A DNA stretch of 64,000 nt from WTFY01 sp011523795 (lineage in GTDB: Bacteria > Pseudomonadota > Gammaproteobacteria > UBA4575), in the NCBI GenBank assembly GCA_965207475.1, contig OZ242278.1:496001-560000 (forward strand), written 5' to 3'. Positions 42,812 to 49,862 of this stretch are shown here, in pieces. The notes under the pieces are model-generated. The model saw only the letters and a list, made by a program, of their open reading frames with translations, did not search any database and was not told the DNA's origin. The position numbers and the translations under genes are program-made. Position 1 is the first letter of the stretch. The number at the start of each line of letters is the position of its first letter.

Positions 42812-43729
42812 ATGAAAACTGGAAAAGCACCCGGAAAATCGCACCGCAAGGGCATCTCCCTGATCGAACTTGCAGAGATGTTCCCAGATGAGGCCACGGC
42901 TGTAAAGTGGTTCGAGAACATCTACTGGCCGGAAGAGCGATGCTGCGGCCATTGCGGTTCTACCAAGACCGTTGAGGCCAAGCACAAGACCATGCCCTAC
43001 TGGTGCAACGATTGCAGACAGTATTTCAGCGTTCGCACCGGAACCACTCTGCAAAGCTCACGCCTCCCGCTTCGCAAGTGGGCCTTTGCCGTCTACCTGT
43101 ACGTGACCCACCTCAAGGGTGTATCCAGTATGAAGCTCCACCGTGATCTGAAAGTCACCCAGAAGACTGCATGGTTCATGCTGCACCGTCTGCGGGATAC
43201 CTGGAACGAGCTTGGACTGGATGCGTTCGTCGGGCCTGTGGAAGTCGATGAAACCTACATTGGCGGCCAGCGCAAGAACATGAGCAAGTCCAAGCGTGGA
43301 CAGCTTGCCGGTCGAGGCCCGGTTGGCAAGTCTGCCGTGGTCGGTATGAAAGACCGGGCCAGCAACAAGGTGCGTGCCAAGACGGTAGACAAGACCGATG
43401 CCGAAACCCTGCAAGGCTTTATCGTTGCCCATGCCGACGCATTCGCTACGGTCTACACGGATGATGTAACGGCTTATTGCAGTCTCCCGTTCAGGCATGA
43501 GTCCGTCAAGCATTCAGTCGGCGAATACGTACGGGAACAGGCACACACCAACGGCATCGAGTCATTCTGGGCCATGCTCAAGCGGGCACACAAGGGCACC
43601 TACCACCAGATGAGCAGGAAGCACCTGCACAGGTACGTCACGGAGTTTTCAGGCCGTCACAACGTCCGTGAGACGGATACCGAAGACCAGATGCAGAATG
43701 TGGTGCCGGTATGGTGGGTAAGCGTTTGA
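42812..43729 (+). CDS. IS1595-family transposase (ISXO2-like domain)
   Basis: A 305-aa transposase. The N-terminal zinc ribbon is CGHCGSTK...WCNDCRQYFSVRTGT. A helix-turn-helix region (WAFAVYLYVTHLKGVSSMKL) follows. The ISXO2-like catalytic core shows VEVDETYIGG, TVYTDDVTAY and AHTNGIESFWAMLKRAHKGT, the DD-N/E pattern of IS1595. The ATG at 42812 has GGAGG eight bases upstream; the ATG at 42797 has no such site. It looks intact. Confidence 0.9.
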   Translation: MKTGKAPGKSHRKGISLIELAEMFPDEATAVKWFENIYWPEERCCGHCGSTKTVEAKHKTMPYWCNDCRQYFSVRTGTTLQSSRLPLRKWAFAVYLYVTHLKGVSSMKLHRDLKVTQKTAWFMLHRLRDTWNELGLDAFVGPVEVDETYIGGQRKNMSKSKRGQLAGRGPVGKSAVVGMKDRASNKVRAKTVDKTDAETLQGFIVAHADAFATVYTDDVTAYCSLPFRHESVKHSVGEYVREQAHTNGIESFWAMLKRAHKGTYHQMSRKHLHRYVTEFSGRHNVRETDTEDQMQNVVPVWWVSV

Positions 43730-43744
43730 TGTATACGGAGCTGG

Positions 43745-43981
43745 TTAACGGGCAGACTTAATCAGTTTGCCGATCTTTTTGTCCTGTTCTGCAAATTGAG
43801 CCTGCATGTTGCTGTTGGTTGTTTCTACTGCATTGTCAATTTTCTTATCCAGCCGATCTTCCATTTTCATCATTTCATCCATGACAGGCTCTACAGCCTG
43901 TTGAGTAGCTTCTTGAAATACCTGTCGCATTGCCTTTGCCAGTAAATCAACACTTCCATTCAGCTTTTTTCCTTCACCCAT
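43745..43981 (-). CDS. Coiled-coil passenger protein of the IS1595 element
   Basis: A 78-aa protein, almost entirely helical: KKLNGSVDLLAKAMRQVFQE, then TQQAVEPVMDEMMKMEDRLD and a heptad-rich C-terminus. No membrane or signal segment. GGAGG-like sequence precedes the ATG. A broken homologue at 27240 shows that it has moved with the element before. The function is not known; it may help maintain or regulate transposition, or be unrelated cargo. Confidence 0.6.
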   Translation of the reverse strand: MGEGKKLNGSVDLLAKAMRQVFQEATQQAVEPVMDEMMKMEDRLDKKIDNAVETTNSNMQAQFAEQDKKIGKLIKSAR

Positions 43982-44128
43982 GTCATAACCTCCAACCTCG
44001 CATCTAGTCTCTGACCATAAGTAAATCTTATTGTTATGCTAGTAGTGTAAATTGTGTCAATCATTGACGCAATCGAAATCTCATATTTTATTTCGTTTTT
44101 TTGAACAAGAGGTTCGGCATGGCTCGTG

Positions 44129-44563
44129 TCATTGCTTGCAGACGCCTGCCAATTTGAAATATTTATCCAGTTGTTGCGCCACATAGGGCACTTCTATTCC
44201 CGGTACAATCTTTTCACGTGCTGCTATGAAATCAGCAGCAGCATCTTCTAAGCCCTCGTAAAACAGTTTGAAAGATCCGCTGCTATCGGGAAAACAGTCT
44301 TCATCAAGAATTGGGCGCCGAACTATTGCTAGTGTCAGCATGTTGATGTGTTCTTCCAGCAATCGCATATATGCAAAGTCATGCTCCATACCTTCCACAC
44401 TTGCTTTTCGGAGTAAATTAAACCGCTTTTCTAAATCATTCACCCTTTGCGCAAGCTGCCCTATCAGAACATTTGACAAAGCCGCTTGTTCTTCATGTGC
44501 ATGGTTTTGCCCTGTCAGTGAAGCTAACAGCAAGGCAATCATCAAACTCGTTTTGATCTTCAT
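44129..44563 (-). CDS. Exported hypothetical passenger protein, 144 aa
   Basis: Not recognised. The signal MKIKTSLMIALLLASLTGQN leads into a His/Glu stretch and a heptad region (LSNVLIGQLAQRVNDLEKRF), then a helical C-terminal domain with two cysteines (DEDCFPDSS and AGVCKQ). It is probably periplasmic. Its ATG follows the stop of the small lipoprotein by one base, so the two are coupled. Both lie within the IS1595 inverted repeats. Confidence 0.6.
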   Translation of the reverse strand: MKIKTSLMIALLLASLTGQNHAHEEQAALSNVLIGQLAQRVNDLEKRFNLLRKASVEGMEHDFAYMRLLEEHINMLTLAIVRRPILDEDCFPDSSGSFKLFYEGLEDAAADFIAAREKIVPGIEVPYVAQQLDKYFKLAGVCKQ

Positions 44564-44564
44564 T

Positions 44565-44735
44565 TCACAGGTTGCGTTTCATCTCACGCAGTTCCTCCCA
44601 TGATAAATCTTCGTGCTCCAGTCCCTGTTCTTCTTGCCATCTCTCCAAGTCAGAGTCTGAATCCTCACAGGCAGTCACCAGTAATAAGCAGGCTAAACAA
44701 AGATATGTAATCACCTTAGACCTGATACAAACCAT
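44565..44735 (-). CDS. Small lipoprotein passenger, 56 aa
   Basis: From ATG 44735 the frame reads MVCIRSKVITYLCLACLLLV then TACEDSDSDLERWQEEQGLE and ends EMKRNL. A lipobox (VTAC) is followed by a very acidic mature part of about 36 residues. It overlaps closely with the next gene (TGA at 44567-44565, ATG at 44563), suggesting that the two make an envelope pair. No family is recognised. Confidence 0.55.
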   Translation of the reverse strand: MVCIRSKVITYLCLACLLLVTACEDSDSDLERWQEEQGLEHEDLSWEELREMKRNL

Positions 44736-44874
44736 GTGAACACTATATAATAATACTCAACTTAAATATATAATTCCCAAACGATTTTATGAGTTAAGGA
44801 AGGTCTGACCAATTGGCAGCGTTGTCCCACGAGACAAGCCTGTGGGGTGAGTCTGGGATCATCGGGAGATAGTC

Positions 44875-45024
44875 GTGACACTACAGACCGAACGGGTTCA
44901 GACCCTGGAACAGATGCACGCCTTCGTCGAGGGCAGCGAGGCGGTGGATTTCACTGCCGCAGACCGTGAAGACACCTACACCTTGATGCTAGCGGGCACG
45001 CTGGTGTGCTTCTATGCTGCGTAG
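44875..45024 (+). pseudogene. IS481-type transposase, N-terminal fragment
   Basis: GTG at 44875 (GGGAG upstream) starts TLQTERVQTLEQMHAFVEGS EAVDF, a typical beginning of DDE integrase-type transposases of the IS481 group. After 49 residues the frame hits TAG where it meets the HNH gene on the opposite strand. The rest of the transposase is missing. Bases 44782-44874 show nothing else. Confidence 0.5.
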
Positions 45025-45671
45025 TATTCTTTTCTATGAGTCACTCTATGACAATTTGCGCATAGACACTTTAGATCTTCCAGCCTTGTCACCCGTGCAC
45101 CCCCACTCTTTCCCAATGGGAAAATGTGGTGCACCTCAATACAAGCTTCACCGATATCTGACCCATAAGCCTTTACAGGATCCAAACCACATTCTTCACA
45201 AAACAATCGGCCATGTTCTTCTTTAAAAGCCTGTCTTTTTGCTCTTGAGAGCCCTGATTTGCGTTCTCGGCGGAAGTGCATTTTAAGGTACTTACTCCCC
45301 TCGGACCACCTGACTTCTTCTGGATCAGGAGGGAATTCAACTCGTGGAACCTCTTGTCCCTTTGGAACAATTCGATATCCAGCATTCTCGATCTCCTTAA
45401 AGCACGATGTGTTCCGTGCCCCTCTAATATTACGTGGATGGACTTCAAAACCTAGCGCTTCAGATGCTGCCATTCCAAATACTGCCTTGGGAGGAAGACG
45501 CATCCCATCTTCTGTGATCACATCGTAATCTGTAGATTCCTTATACAACTGACTTATTTCTCCGGCAATAATCTGTTCCACCACACCACATATATGAACC
45601 GCAGTTACTTTCTTCAGTATTGCTGCCGAAAGTCGCCGATTGTATGCCTCCCCTACAATACCCCAACCCAC
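45012..45671 (-). CDS. HNH endonuclease with ScoMcrA-like head domain
   Basis: A 219-aa protein. The middle part (STDYDVITEDGMRLPPKAVF then GMAASEALGFEVHPRNIRGA) resembles the N-terminal head domain of ScoMcrA-type modification-dependent nucleases. The C-terminus is an HNH nuclease: CEECGLDP, IEVHHIFPLGKSGG and LEDLKCLCANCHRVTHR. The start used is a GTG at 45671 without a clear ribosome binding site; the open frame continues a few codons upstream, so the N-terminus may be truncated by island rearrangement. It is probably a restriction enzyme directed at modified DNA (inference). Confidence 0.7.
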   Translation of the reverse strand: MGWGIVGEAYNRRLSAAILKKVTAVHICGVVEQIIAGEISQLYKESTDYDVITEDGMRLPPKAVFGMAASEALGFEVHPRNIRGARNTSCFKEIENAGYRIVPKGQEVPRVEFPPDPEEVRWSEGSKYLKMHFRRERKSGLSRAKRQAFKEEHGRLFCEECGLDPVKAYGSDIGEACIEVHHIFPLGKSGGARVTRLEDLKCLCANCHRVTHRKEYYAA

Positions 45672-45787
45672 AATTCGAACAATTTGTTCGTCCGATGGCT
45701 GATTCTTAAAGGATCATGGCAAAAGTGCAATAGCAATGGCAGTTCGAGGGAGGCCACCTCATCTAGCTTTCATTATCTGAATACCCA

Positions 45788-46255
45788 TCACTTCCTCCCC
45801 CCTCGGACCACTGCTCCTCTCCCGAAAGCCCCGCCCTGCCGGCCCGCATCGTGAACCGGTGCACTGAGCGACTGCATCGCATGTTCCAGTGACTGCCCGG
45901 CCCGGATTCCCGCCCAGGCCATCATGACGCTCCACAGCAGCGGTAGCCCCAGGTAGAGGCCGGTGGTGATCATGTTCAGCAGCATGCGCTTGAAGTCGTG
46001 TTCGCCGGGATTGGCGAACACCTGCAGGAAGATATTGACGTCCGGGTACATGGAGAGGATCAGGTTCTGGTCCACCCACATTGCCAGGTACCACAGCACA
46101 CTCCAGAACTTGACGGTGAAGACCGCCATGGCCCCTACAACCATCATGGAGATGGAATACCGGGACAACACCACCATCAGCGGCAGCAGCGCATAGATGC
46201 CCAGCAGGATGATCGCCTGCAGCATGGGCAGAGCCTGGAGCACGGCAGTCATGGC
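45788..46255 (-). pseudogene. TraG-N type conjugation protein fragment
   Basis: The minus strand encodes VLQALPMLQAIILLGIYALL, then SRYSISMMVVGAMAVFTVKF, the WYLAMWVDQNLILSMYPDVN block and NMITTGLYLGLPLLWSVMMA. This hydrophobic part and a short tail belong to the TraG N-terminal-domain mating-pair protein of integrative conjugative elements. The N-terminal half is missing: at about 46255 the sequence switches abruptly to an integrase fragment on the opposite strand, marking a deletion junction. Confidence 0.7.
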
Positions 46256-46769
46256 ACGATTTACTCTTGCAACAGGGCTGAGAGAGGCCAATGTGGTTGG
46301 GCTTGAATGGTCACAGGTCGATCTGGGCCGCCGATGTGCATGGATTCATGCAGATCAGGCGAAAACCCAGAAAGCCATTGCAGTACCCTTGAACGAGGAT
46401 GCCATGCTGGTGCTCAGGCAGCAGATAGACAAACACTCAAGCCGGGTGTTTACCTACAAGGGACAGCCTGTCACCAAAGCCAACAACCATGCCTGGCGAA
46501 AGGCGCTTGCCAGAGCCGGGATTGATGATTTCCGCTGGCATGACCTGCGGCACACCTGGGCCAGCTGGCATGTCCAGCAAGGAACCCCGCTGCATGTGCT
46601 GCAGGAACTAGGCGGATGGTCCAGCTATGCCATGGTTCGTCGCTATGCGCATCTGTCAGTCAAGCATCTGGCGGAATACGCAGACAGCCTTTGCGAAACC
46701 AAGGAAATTGGCACAAATATGACACAATCTGGAAGGGGCACAACGACAGTAGAGCAGAAATTTCTGTAA
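46251..46769 (+). pseudogene. Tyrosine integrase, C-terminal catalytic fragment
   Basis: Only the catalytic half of a tRNA-specific phage-type integrase remains (172 residues). The conserved residues are present: Arg in ATGLREANVVGLEWSQVDL, the HDLRHTWASWH box, and the nucleophile Tyr in RRYAHLSVKHLAEYADSL. The N-terminal DNA-binding domains are missing; the normal length would be about 350 residues or more. It points at and ends 22 bases from the right attachment repeat. Integration or excision by this copy is unlikely. Confidence 0.82.
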
Positions 46770-46790
46770 TTCATTGAATCTGTTAATATT

Positions 46791-46839
46791 AATGGTGGGT
46801 CGTATAGGATTCGAACCTATGACCATCGGGTTAAAAGCC
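46791..46839 (-). repeat. Island right attachment site
   Basis: This 49-base segment is identical to 19511-19559. It covers the 3' end of tRNA-Lys from CCA to the anticodon stem plus two flanking bases. It marks the right end of the island. Confidence 0.88.
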
Positions 46840-46868
46840 CGGTGCTCTACCAACTGAGCTAACGACCC
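46793..46868 (-). tRNA. tRNA-Lys (anticodon UUU)
   Basis: The minus strand gives a complete 76-base tRNA with encoded CCA. The acceptor is GGGTCGT pairing ACGACCC, the D-arm is AGCTCAGTTGGTAGAGC, the anticodon loop CTTTTAA holds anticodon TTT, and the T-arm includes GGTTCGAATCC. Its 3' 47 bases form part of the island attachment repeat, so the 3' end was restored by the inserted element. Confidence 0.97.
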
Positions 46869-46930
46869 ACGAGACGCGGTATCGTACATCAAAACCCTGT
46901 CCTGCTCTATGCATAAAATCCGCCGGGATG

Positions 46931-47641
46931 TCATTTGGAAATATACTGCGTAGGATCCTCAATTCCAGCCTCCATGAACCCTTGTTTCCTGAACCGACAT
47001 GCATCACATGCCCCGCATGCGCGTCCTTTCCTGTCCGCGGAATAACAAGACACCGTTAACGAATAATCGATTCCAAGTTCCATGCCCAGCTGAATTATTT
47101 CAGATTTGGTCAGCGAAATGATAGGAGTGTGTATCATCAGCCTCTGTCCTTCCACACCCGCTTTAGTGGCCAAATTAGCCATTCCCTGATAGGCCTCGAT
47201 ATATTCAGGCCTGCAATCCGGGTATCCTGAAAAATCCACAGCATTCACTCCAATGAAGATATCCTGTGCTTGTGATACTTCAGACCATGCCAGTGCAATG
47301 GAAAGGAATATCGTGTTGCGTGCCGGAACATAGGTTACCGGTATGCCTGCAGCAGGGCGGTCGGGTACCCTCACCGTACTGTCTGTAAGCGCTGAGCCCT
47401 TGAAGACCGACAGGTCTACATCAATAATCCTGTGCTCGGTGATGTTAAATTCTCGTGCAATTTTGATTGCAGCATCCAGTTCAGCATCATGGCGCTGGCC
47501 ATACCTGATGCTCAACCCGAGACACTCAAACCCTTCGGATTGTGCAATGGCAAGCGTTGTAGTGGAATCCAGTCCCCCGGAAATGAGAACGATGGCTTTC
47601 TTACCCTTTGACAGCAATTTTTGTGGATGCGGAGCACTCAA
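46931..47641 (-). CDS. queC: 7-cyano-7-deazaguanine synthase QueC
   Basis: A 236-aa enzyme that makes preQ0, the queuosine precursor, from 7-carboxy-7-deazaguanine and ammonia using ATP. The PP-loop SGGLDSTTTLAIAQ is near residue 21. YVPARNTIFLSIALAWSE and FIGVNAVDFSGYPDCRPEYI are family blocks, and a zinc site CGACDACRFRKQGF lies near the C-terminus. The ATG overlaps the queE stop by four bases, so the two are co-translated. Confidence 0.96.
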   Translation of the reverse strand: MSAPHPQKLLSKGKKAIVLISGGLDSTTTLAIAQSEGFECLGLSIRYGQRHDAELDAAIKIAREFNITEHRIIDVDLSVFKGSALTDSTVRVPDRPAAGIPVTYVPARNTIFLSIALAWSEVSQAQDIFIGVNAVDFSGYPDCRPEYIEAYQGMANLATKAGVEGQRLMIHTPIISLTKSEIIQLGMELGIDYSLTVSCYSADRKGRACGACDACRFRKQGFMEAGIEDPTQYISK

Positions 47642-48324
47642 CGGCCCCGCTCATTCCCCCAAAGCAGTTTGTGCAATTGTATCTGAAGGCGAGCGGGTAA
47701 TCGATCTTCCAGCATCCACTCTGCCAACTGCCTGGGAGAAAGCTGATCAAAGCTGGGAGAAAACAGCACTTCACATAAATGGGTAAGCTTGTATTCCCGT
47801 ACGAAATCCCTGGACCAGGTGTAATCTGACCTGGAGCAGATTACAAACTTCACCTGATCTTGCTTGCGCAAATACTTGATATTCCCAAGGATATTTCTCT
47901 CATGCTCACCTGAACCCGGAGTCTTGATATCCATCACTTTCGTTACACGCGGATCAATCAGGCTCACGTCCTGAGCTCCGCTGGTTTCAATAGATACAAT
48001 GAAGCCTCTGTCACAGAGGCCGGCAAGCAGCTTCAGACTGTTCTTTTGTGCAAGCGGTTCACCTCCAGTGAGAGTGACATGTCTGAGGTCATACCGGGCA
48101 ACCTCTTTCACGATCTCACCTATCGTCAGCCATTCGCCTCCTGAAAATGCATACGTGGTATCACAATACTGGCAGCGCAGTGGACACCCTGTAAGGCGAA
48201 TGAATACGGTAGGAATTCCCGTGTAAGTTGATTCTCCCTGTATGGAGCAGAAGATTTCTGTGACACGCAGCTTCAATGACTCAAGTTCCACGTTCAGTGG
48301 ATTTGGAGCAATGGCTACTGACAC
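47638..48324 (-). CDS. queE: 7-carboxy-7-deazaguanine synthase QueE
   Basis: A 228-aa radical-SAM enzyme acting just before QueC. The cluster motif is CPLRCQYC (CxxxCxxC), preceded by SIQGESTYTGIPTVFIRLTG. VTLTGGEPLAQ follows the cluster. ETSGAQDVSLIDPRVTKVMD and KFVICSRSDYTWSRDFV are typical later blocks. It begins four bases after cpoB ends. Reaction and pairing with queC are well established for the family. Confidence 0.95.
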   Translation of the reverse strand: MSVAIAPNPLNVELESLKLRVTEIFCSIQGESTYTGIPTVFIRLTGCPLRCQYCDTTYAFSGGEWLTIGEIVKEVARYDLRHVTLTGGEPLAQKNSLKLLAGLCDRGFIVSIETSGAQDVSLIDPRVTKVMDIKTPGSGEHERNILGNIKYLRKQDQVKFVICSRSDYTWSRDFVREYKLTHLCEVLFSPSFDQLSPRQLAEWMLEDRLPARLQIQLHKLLWGNERGR

Positions 48325-48327
48325 CCT

Positions 48328-49206
48328 TCAGTAGCCCTCTCTAGACATCCGCTCCAGACGCTCCTGTGCCATTTTTGCCACATTGGAATTGGGGAACTGT
48401 GCGCGCAACCGGGTCAATTCATCCCGCGCCTCCTGAAATTTTCCCAGCTCATAGTACGTATAACCAAGTTTCAACCTGGCATCCGCCAACTTGGAGCTGG
48501 CAGGGTATTTTTCAACGACGGTGGAGAACTCCGTCAGTGCACGAGGGTACCTCTTGGAAACATAGTTGGCCTCGGCGAGCCAGTATTGGGCATTTGCAGC
48601 GTACTTGCTGTCTGGGTGTTTTCGCAGGAATTCTTCAAACGCAGAAACTGAATCATCGTATTTGCCGGACTTAAGCAAAGTAAAGGCAATTTTGTAATCT
48701 TTGGTCGCATCACTTGTAGACCCAAGCGCTATGACCTGCCCTGCACCCTCAGGCTCTGTTGGGGCAGGCAAAGAAGCTGTATCCGGCTGAAGAGAAGCCG
48801 GTGCATCCGCTACTGCAGGGAGTGTCGATGCTTCCTCTGCAGTGCCCGCCAAGTTGCTCGAAGGAACAACCTGTCCAGTACTGCCAGACCCTGCAGCAGA
48901 TGTGGTATCAGACAAAGCCTGAAGACGACGGGCAAGATTCAGATATTGTTCCCGCTGCAAGGTTTTAATACTGTTGAGTTCATACCTAAGCTTTTCATTT
49001 TCCCCGCGCAGTTCACGTACTTCACGATGCAGGTCTGCAGTACGCTGTGCCAGGTCAAGCAAAGCCTGATTATTCACCACCTGTTCAATTTTCTGTACCT
49101 TTTCAGCAAGTGCATTGAACCTTGCATCCAAGGTTTCCTCTGCCACAGCCATCACAGGAAACTGCAGGATAACCGCTACCAAAAAGATAATTACACGCAC
49201 TCGCAA
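48328..49206 (-). CDS. cpoB: Cell division coordinator CpoB (YbgF)
   Basis: A periplasmic protein of about 292 aa that coordinates Tol-Pal constriction with peptidoglycan synthesis. A signal (VIIFLVAVILQFPVMAVAEE) is followed by an N-terminal trimerising coiled coil (FNALAEKVQKIEQVVNNQ and onward), a variable linker and C-terminal TPR repeats (DYKIAFTLLKSGKYDDSVSA, YWLAEANYVSKRYPRALTEF, LKLGYTYYELGKFQEARDEL). I favour the TTG at 49206 (GGGAG eight bases upstream) over the ATG at 49230. It is the last gene of the tol-pal cluster. Confidence 0.9.
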   Translation of the reverse strand: MRVRVIIFLVAVILQFPVMAVAEETLDARFNALAEKVQKIEQVVNNQALLDLAQRTADLHREVRELRGENEKLRYELNSIKTLQREQYLNLARRLQALSDTTSAAGSGSTGQVVPSSNLAGTAEEASTLPAVADAPASLQPDTASLPAPTEPEGAGQVIALGSTSDATKDYKIAFTLLKSGKYDDSVSAFEEFLRKHPDSKYAANAQYWLAEANYVSKRYPRALTEFSTVVEKYPASSKLADARLKLGYTYYELGKFQEARDELTRLRAQFPNSNVAKMAQERLERMSREGY

Positions 49207-49234
49207 GTCTTCGTCTCCCGATCCATCCAAGATT

Positions 49235-49834
49235 CTAATACACCAGTTCTACCCGTCTGTTTTGCTGCCAAATTTCATCACCCGTACCCATCGCTGCAGG
49301 CTTTTCTTCTCCAAAACTGACTATATCCACCCGATCTTCAAGTATTCCCTGCAGCAGTATGCGCTCGCGGACTTCCTGGGCACGACGCTCACCAAGAGCC
49401 AGGTTGTACTCCCGGGTTCCGCGTTCGTCCGCATGCCCTTCCAGACGCACTCTCATACCCGGATTTCTCTCAAGAACACTTACCATGTGTGTGATGATTG
49501 GCAAGAATTCATCCCTGATATCACTGCTGTTGTAGTCAAAATAAATTATTTTCCCAAGATCAGCAAATTCTCCCGATCCAGCCGCACCCGATGTGCCCGA
49601 TGTGCCCGATGTGCCCGATGAAGCGTCCTGATCTTCCAGTTTTTCAATGGCCAAACCATCTTCACTGGCCATTCCGGAAATTCCTGAAGCATCCTCGCCC
49701 GATGCGCTGACTGCAGAATCTTTCTGATCCTGAGTTTCCGGGCTTTCCACCATCTGCTGCGTGTGAGTTCCACAGCCCCCGAGCACCATCAGCACACCTG
49801 CCCACAACACGCTAATCAGTAATCGCTTGATCAT
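49235..49834 (-). CDS. pal: Peptidoglycan-associated lipoprotein Pal
   Basis: A 199-aa outer-membrane lipoprotein. The signal MIKRLLISVLWAGVLMVLGG ends in the lipobox GGC; a low-complexity acidic linker with SGT repeats follows; and the OmpA-like peptidoglycan-binding domain has IYFDYNSSDIRDEFLPIITH, LEGHADERGTREYNLALGER and RRVELVY at the end. The ATG at 49834 was chosen because it starts the signal peptide. It lies 28 bases after tolB. Confidence 0.96.
   Translation of the reverse strand: MIKRLLISVLWAGVLMVLGGCGTHTQQMVESPETQDQKDSAVSASGEDASGISGMASEDGLAIEKLEDQDASSGTSGTSGTSGAAGSGEFADLGKIIYFDYNSSDIRDEFLPIITHMVSVLERNPGMRVRLEGHADERGTREYNLALGERRAQEVRERILLQGILEDRVDIVSFGEEKPAAMGTGDEIWQQNRRVELVY
49587..49620. 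repeat. 9-bp tandem repeat in the Pal linker
   Basis: The unit ATGTGCCCG occurs three times in a row, with a partial fourth, encoding SGTSGTSGTSG in the linker between lipobox and OmpA domain. In-frame units mean that copy-number change would lengthen or shorten the tether without a frameshift. Confidence 0.8.
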
Positions 49835-49862
49835 GCCAATATTTCCTTGTCTGTATTGAGTG

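Larger units (their letters stand above)
42741..44781. mobile_element. IS1595-family element with passenger genes
   Basis: Perfect 25-bp terminal inverted repeats at 42741-42765 and 44757-44781 (starting TTTGGGAATTATATATTTAA) bound a 2.04-kb element. It encodes an IS1595-type transposase and, on the other strand, three small passenger genes (44735, 44563 and 43981 starts). I see no clear 8-bp target duplication: the flanks ACTTAAAA and CGATTTTA do not match, so neighbouring sequence may have rearranged. Relics of the left end (35645) and of one passenger gene (27240) show earlier copies. Confidence 0.85.
19511..46839. mobile_element. Genomic island integrated in tRNA-Lys
   Basis: The element is bounded by a 49-bp perfect direct repeat of the tRNA-Lys 3' end and is about 27.3 kb long. 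A tyrosine recombinase fragment lies directly inside the right end, next to the intact tRNA, as expected. The interior is rich in relics: methyltransferase, conjugation, IS and binding-protein fragments. It also contains intact cargo: cytochromes, a PHP-ATPase/AlbA pair, an HNH nuclease and secreted proteins. The truncated integrase means it is probably no longer self-mobile. Some chromosomal-looking genes (outer-membrane antigens) lie inside the left part, so the history is composite. Confidence 0.8.

Noticed and set aside
49587..49620. CRISPR-like short repeats
   Set aside because: Nine-base units without spacers inside a coding linker; no CRISPR array or cas gene was seen anywhere in the window.
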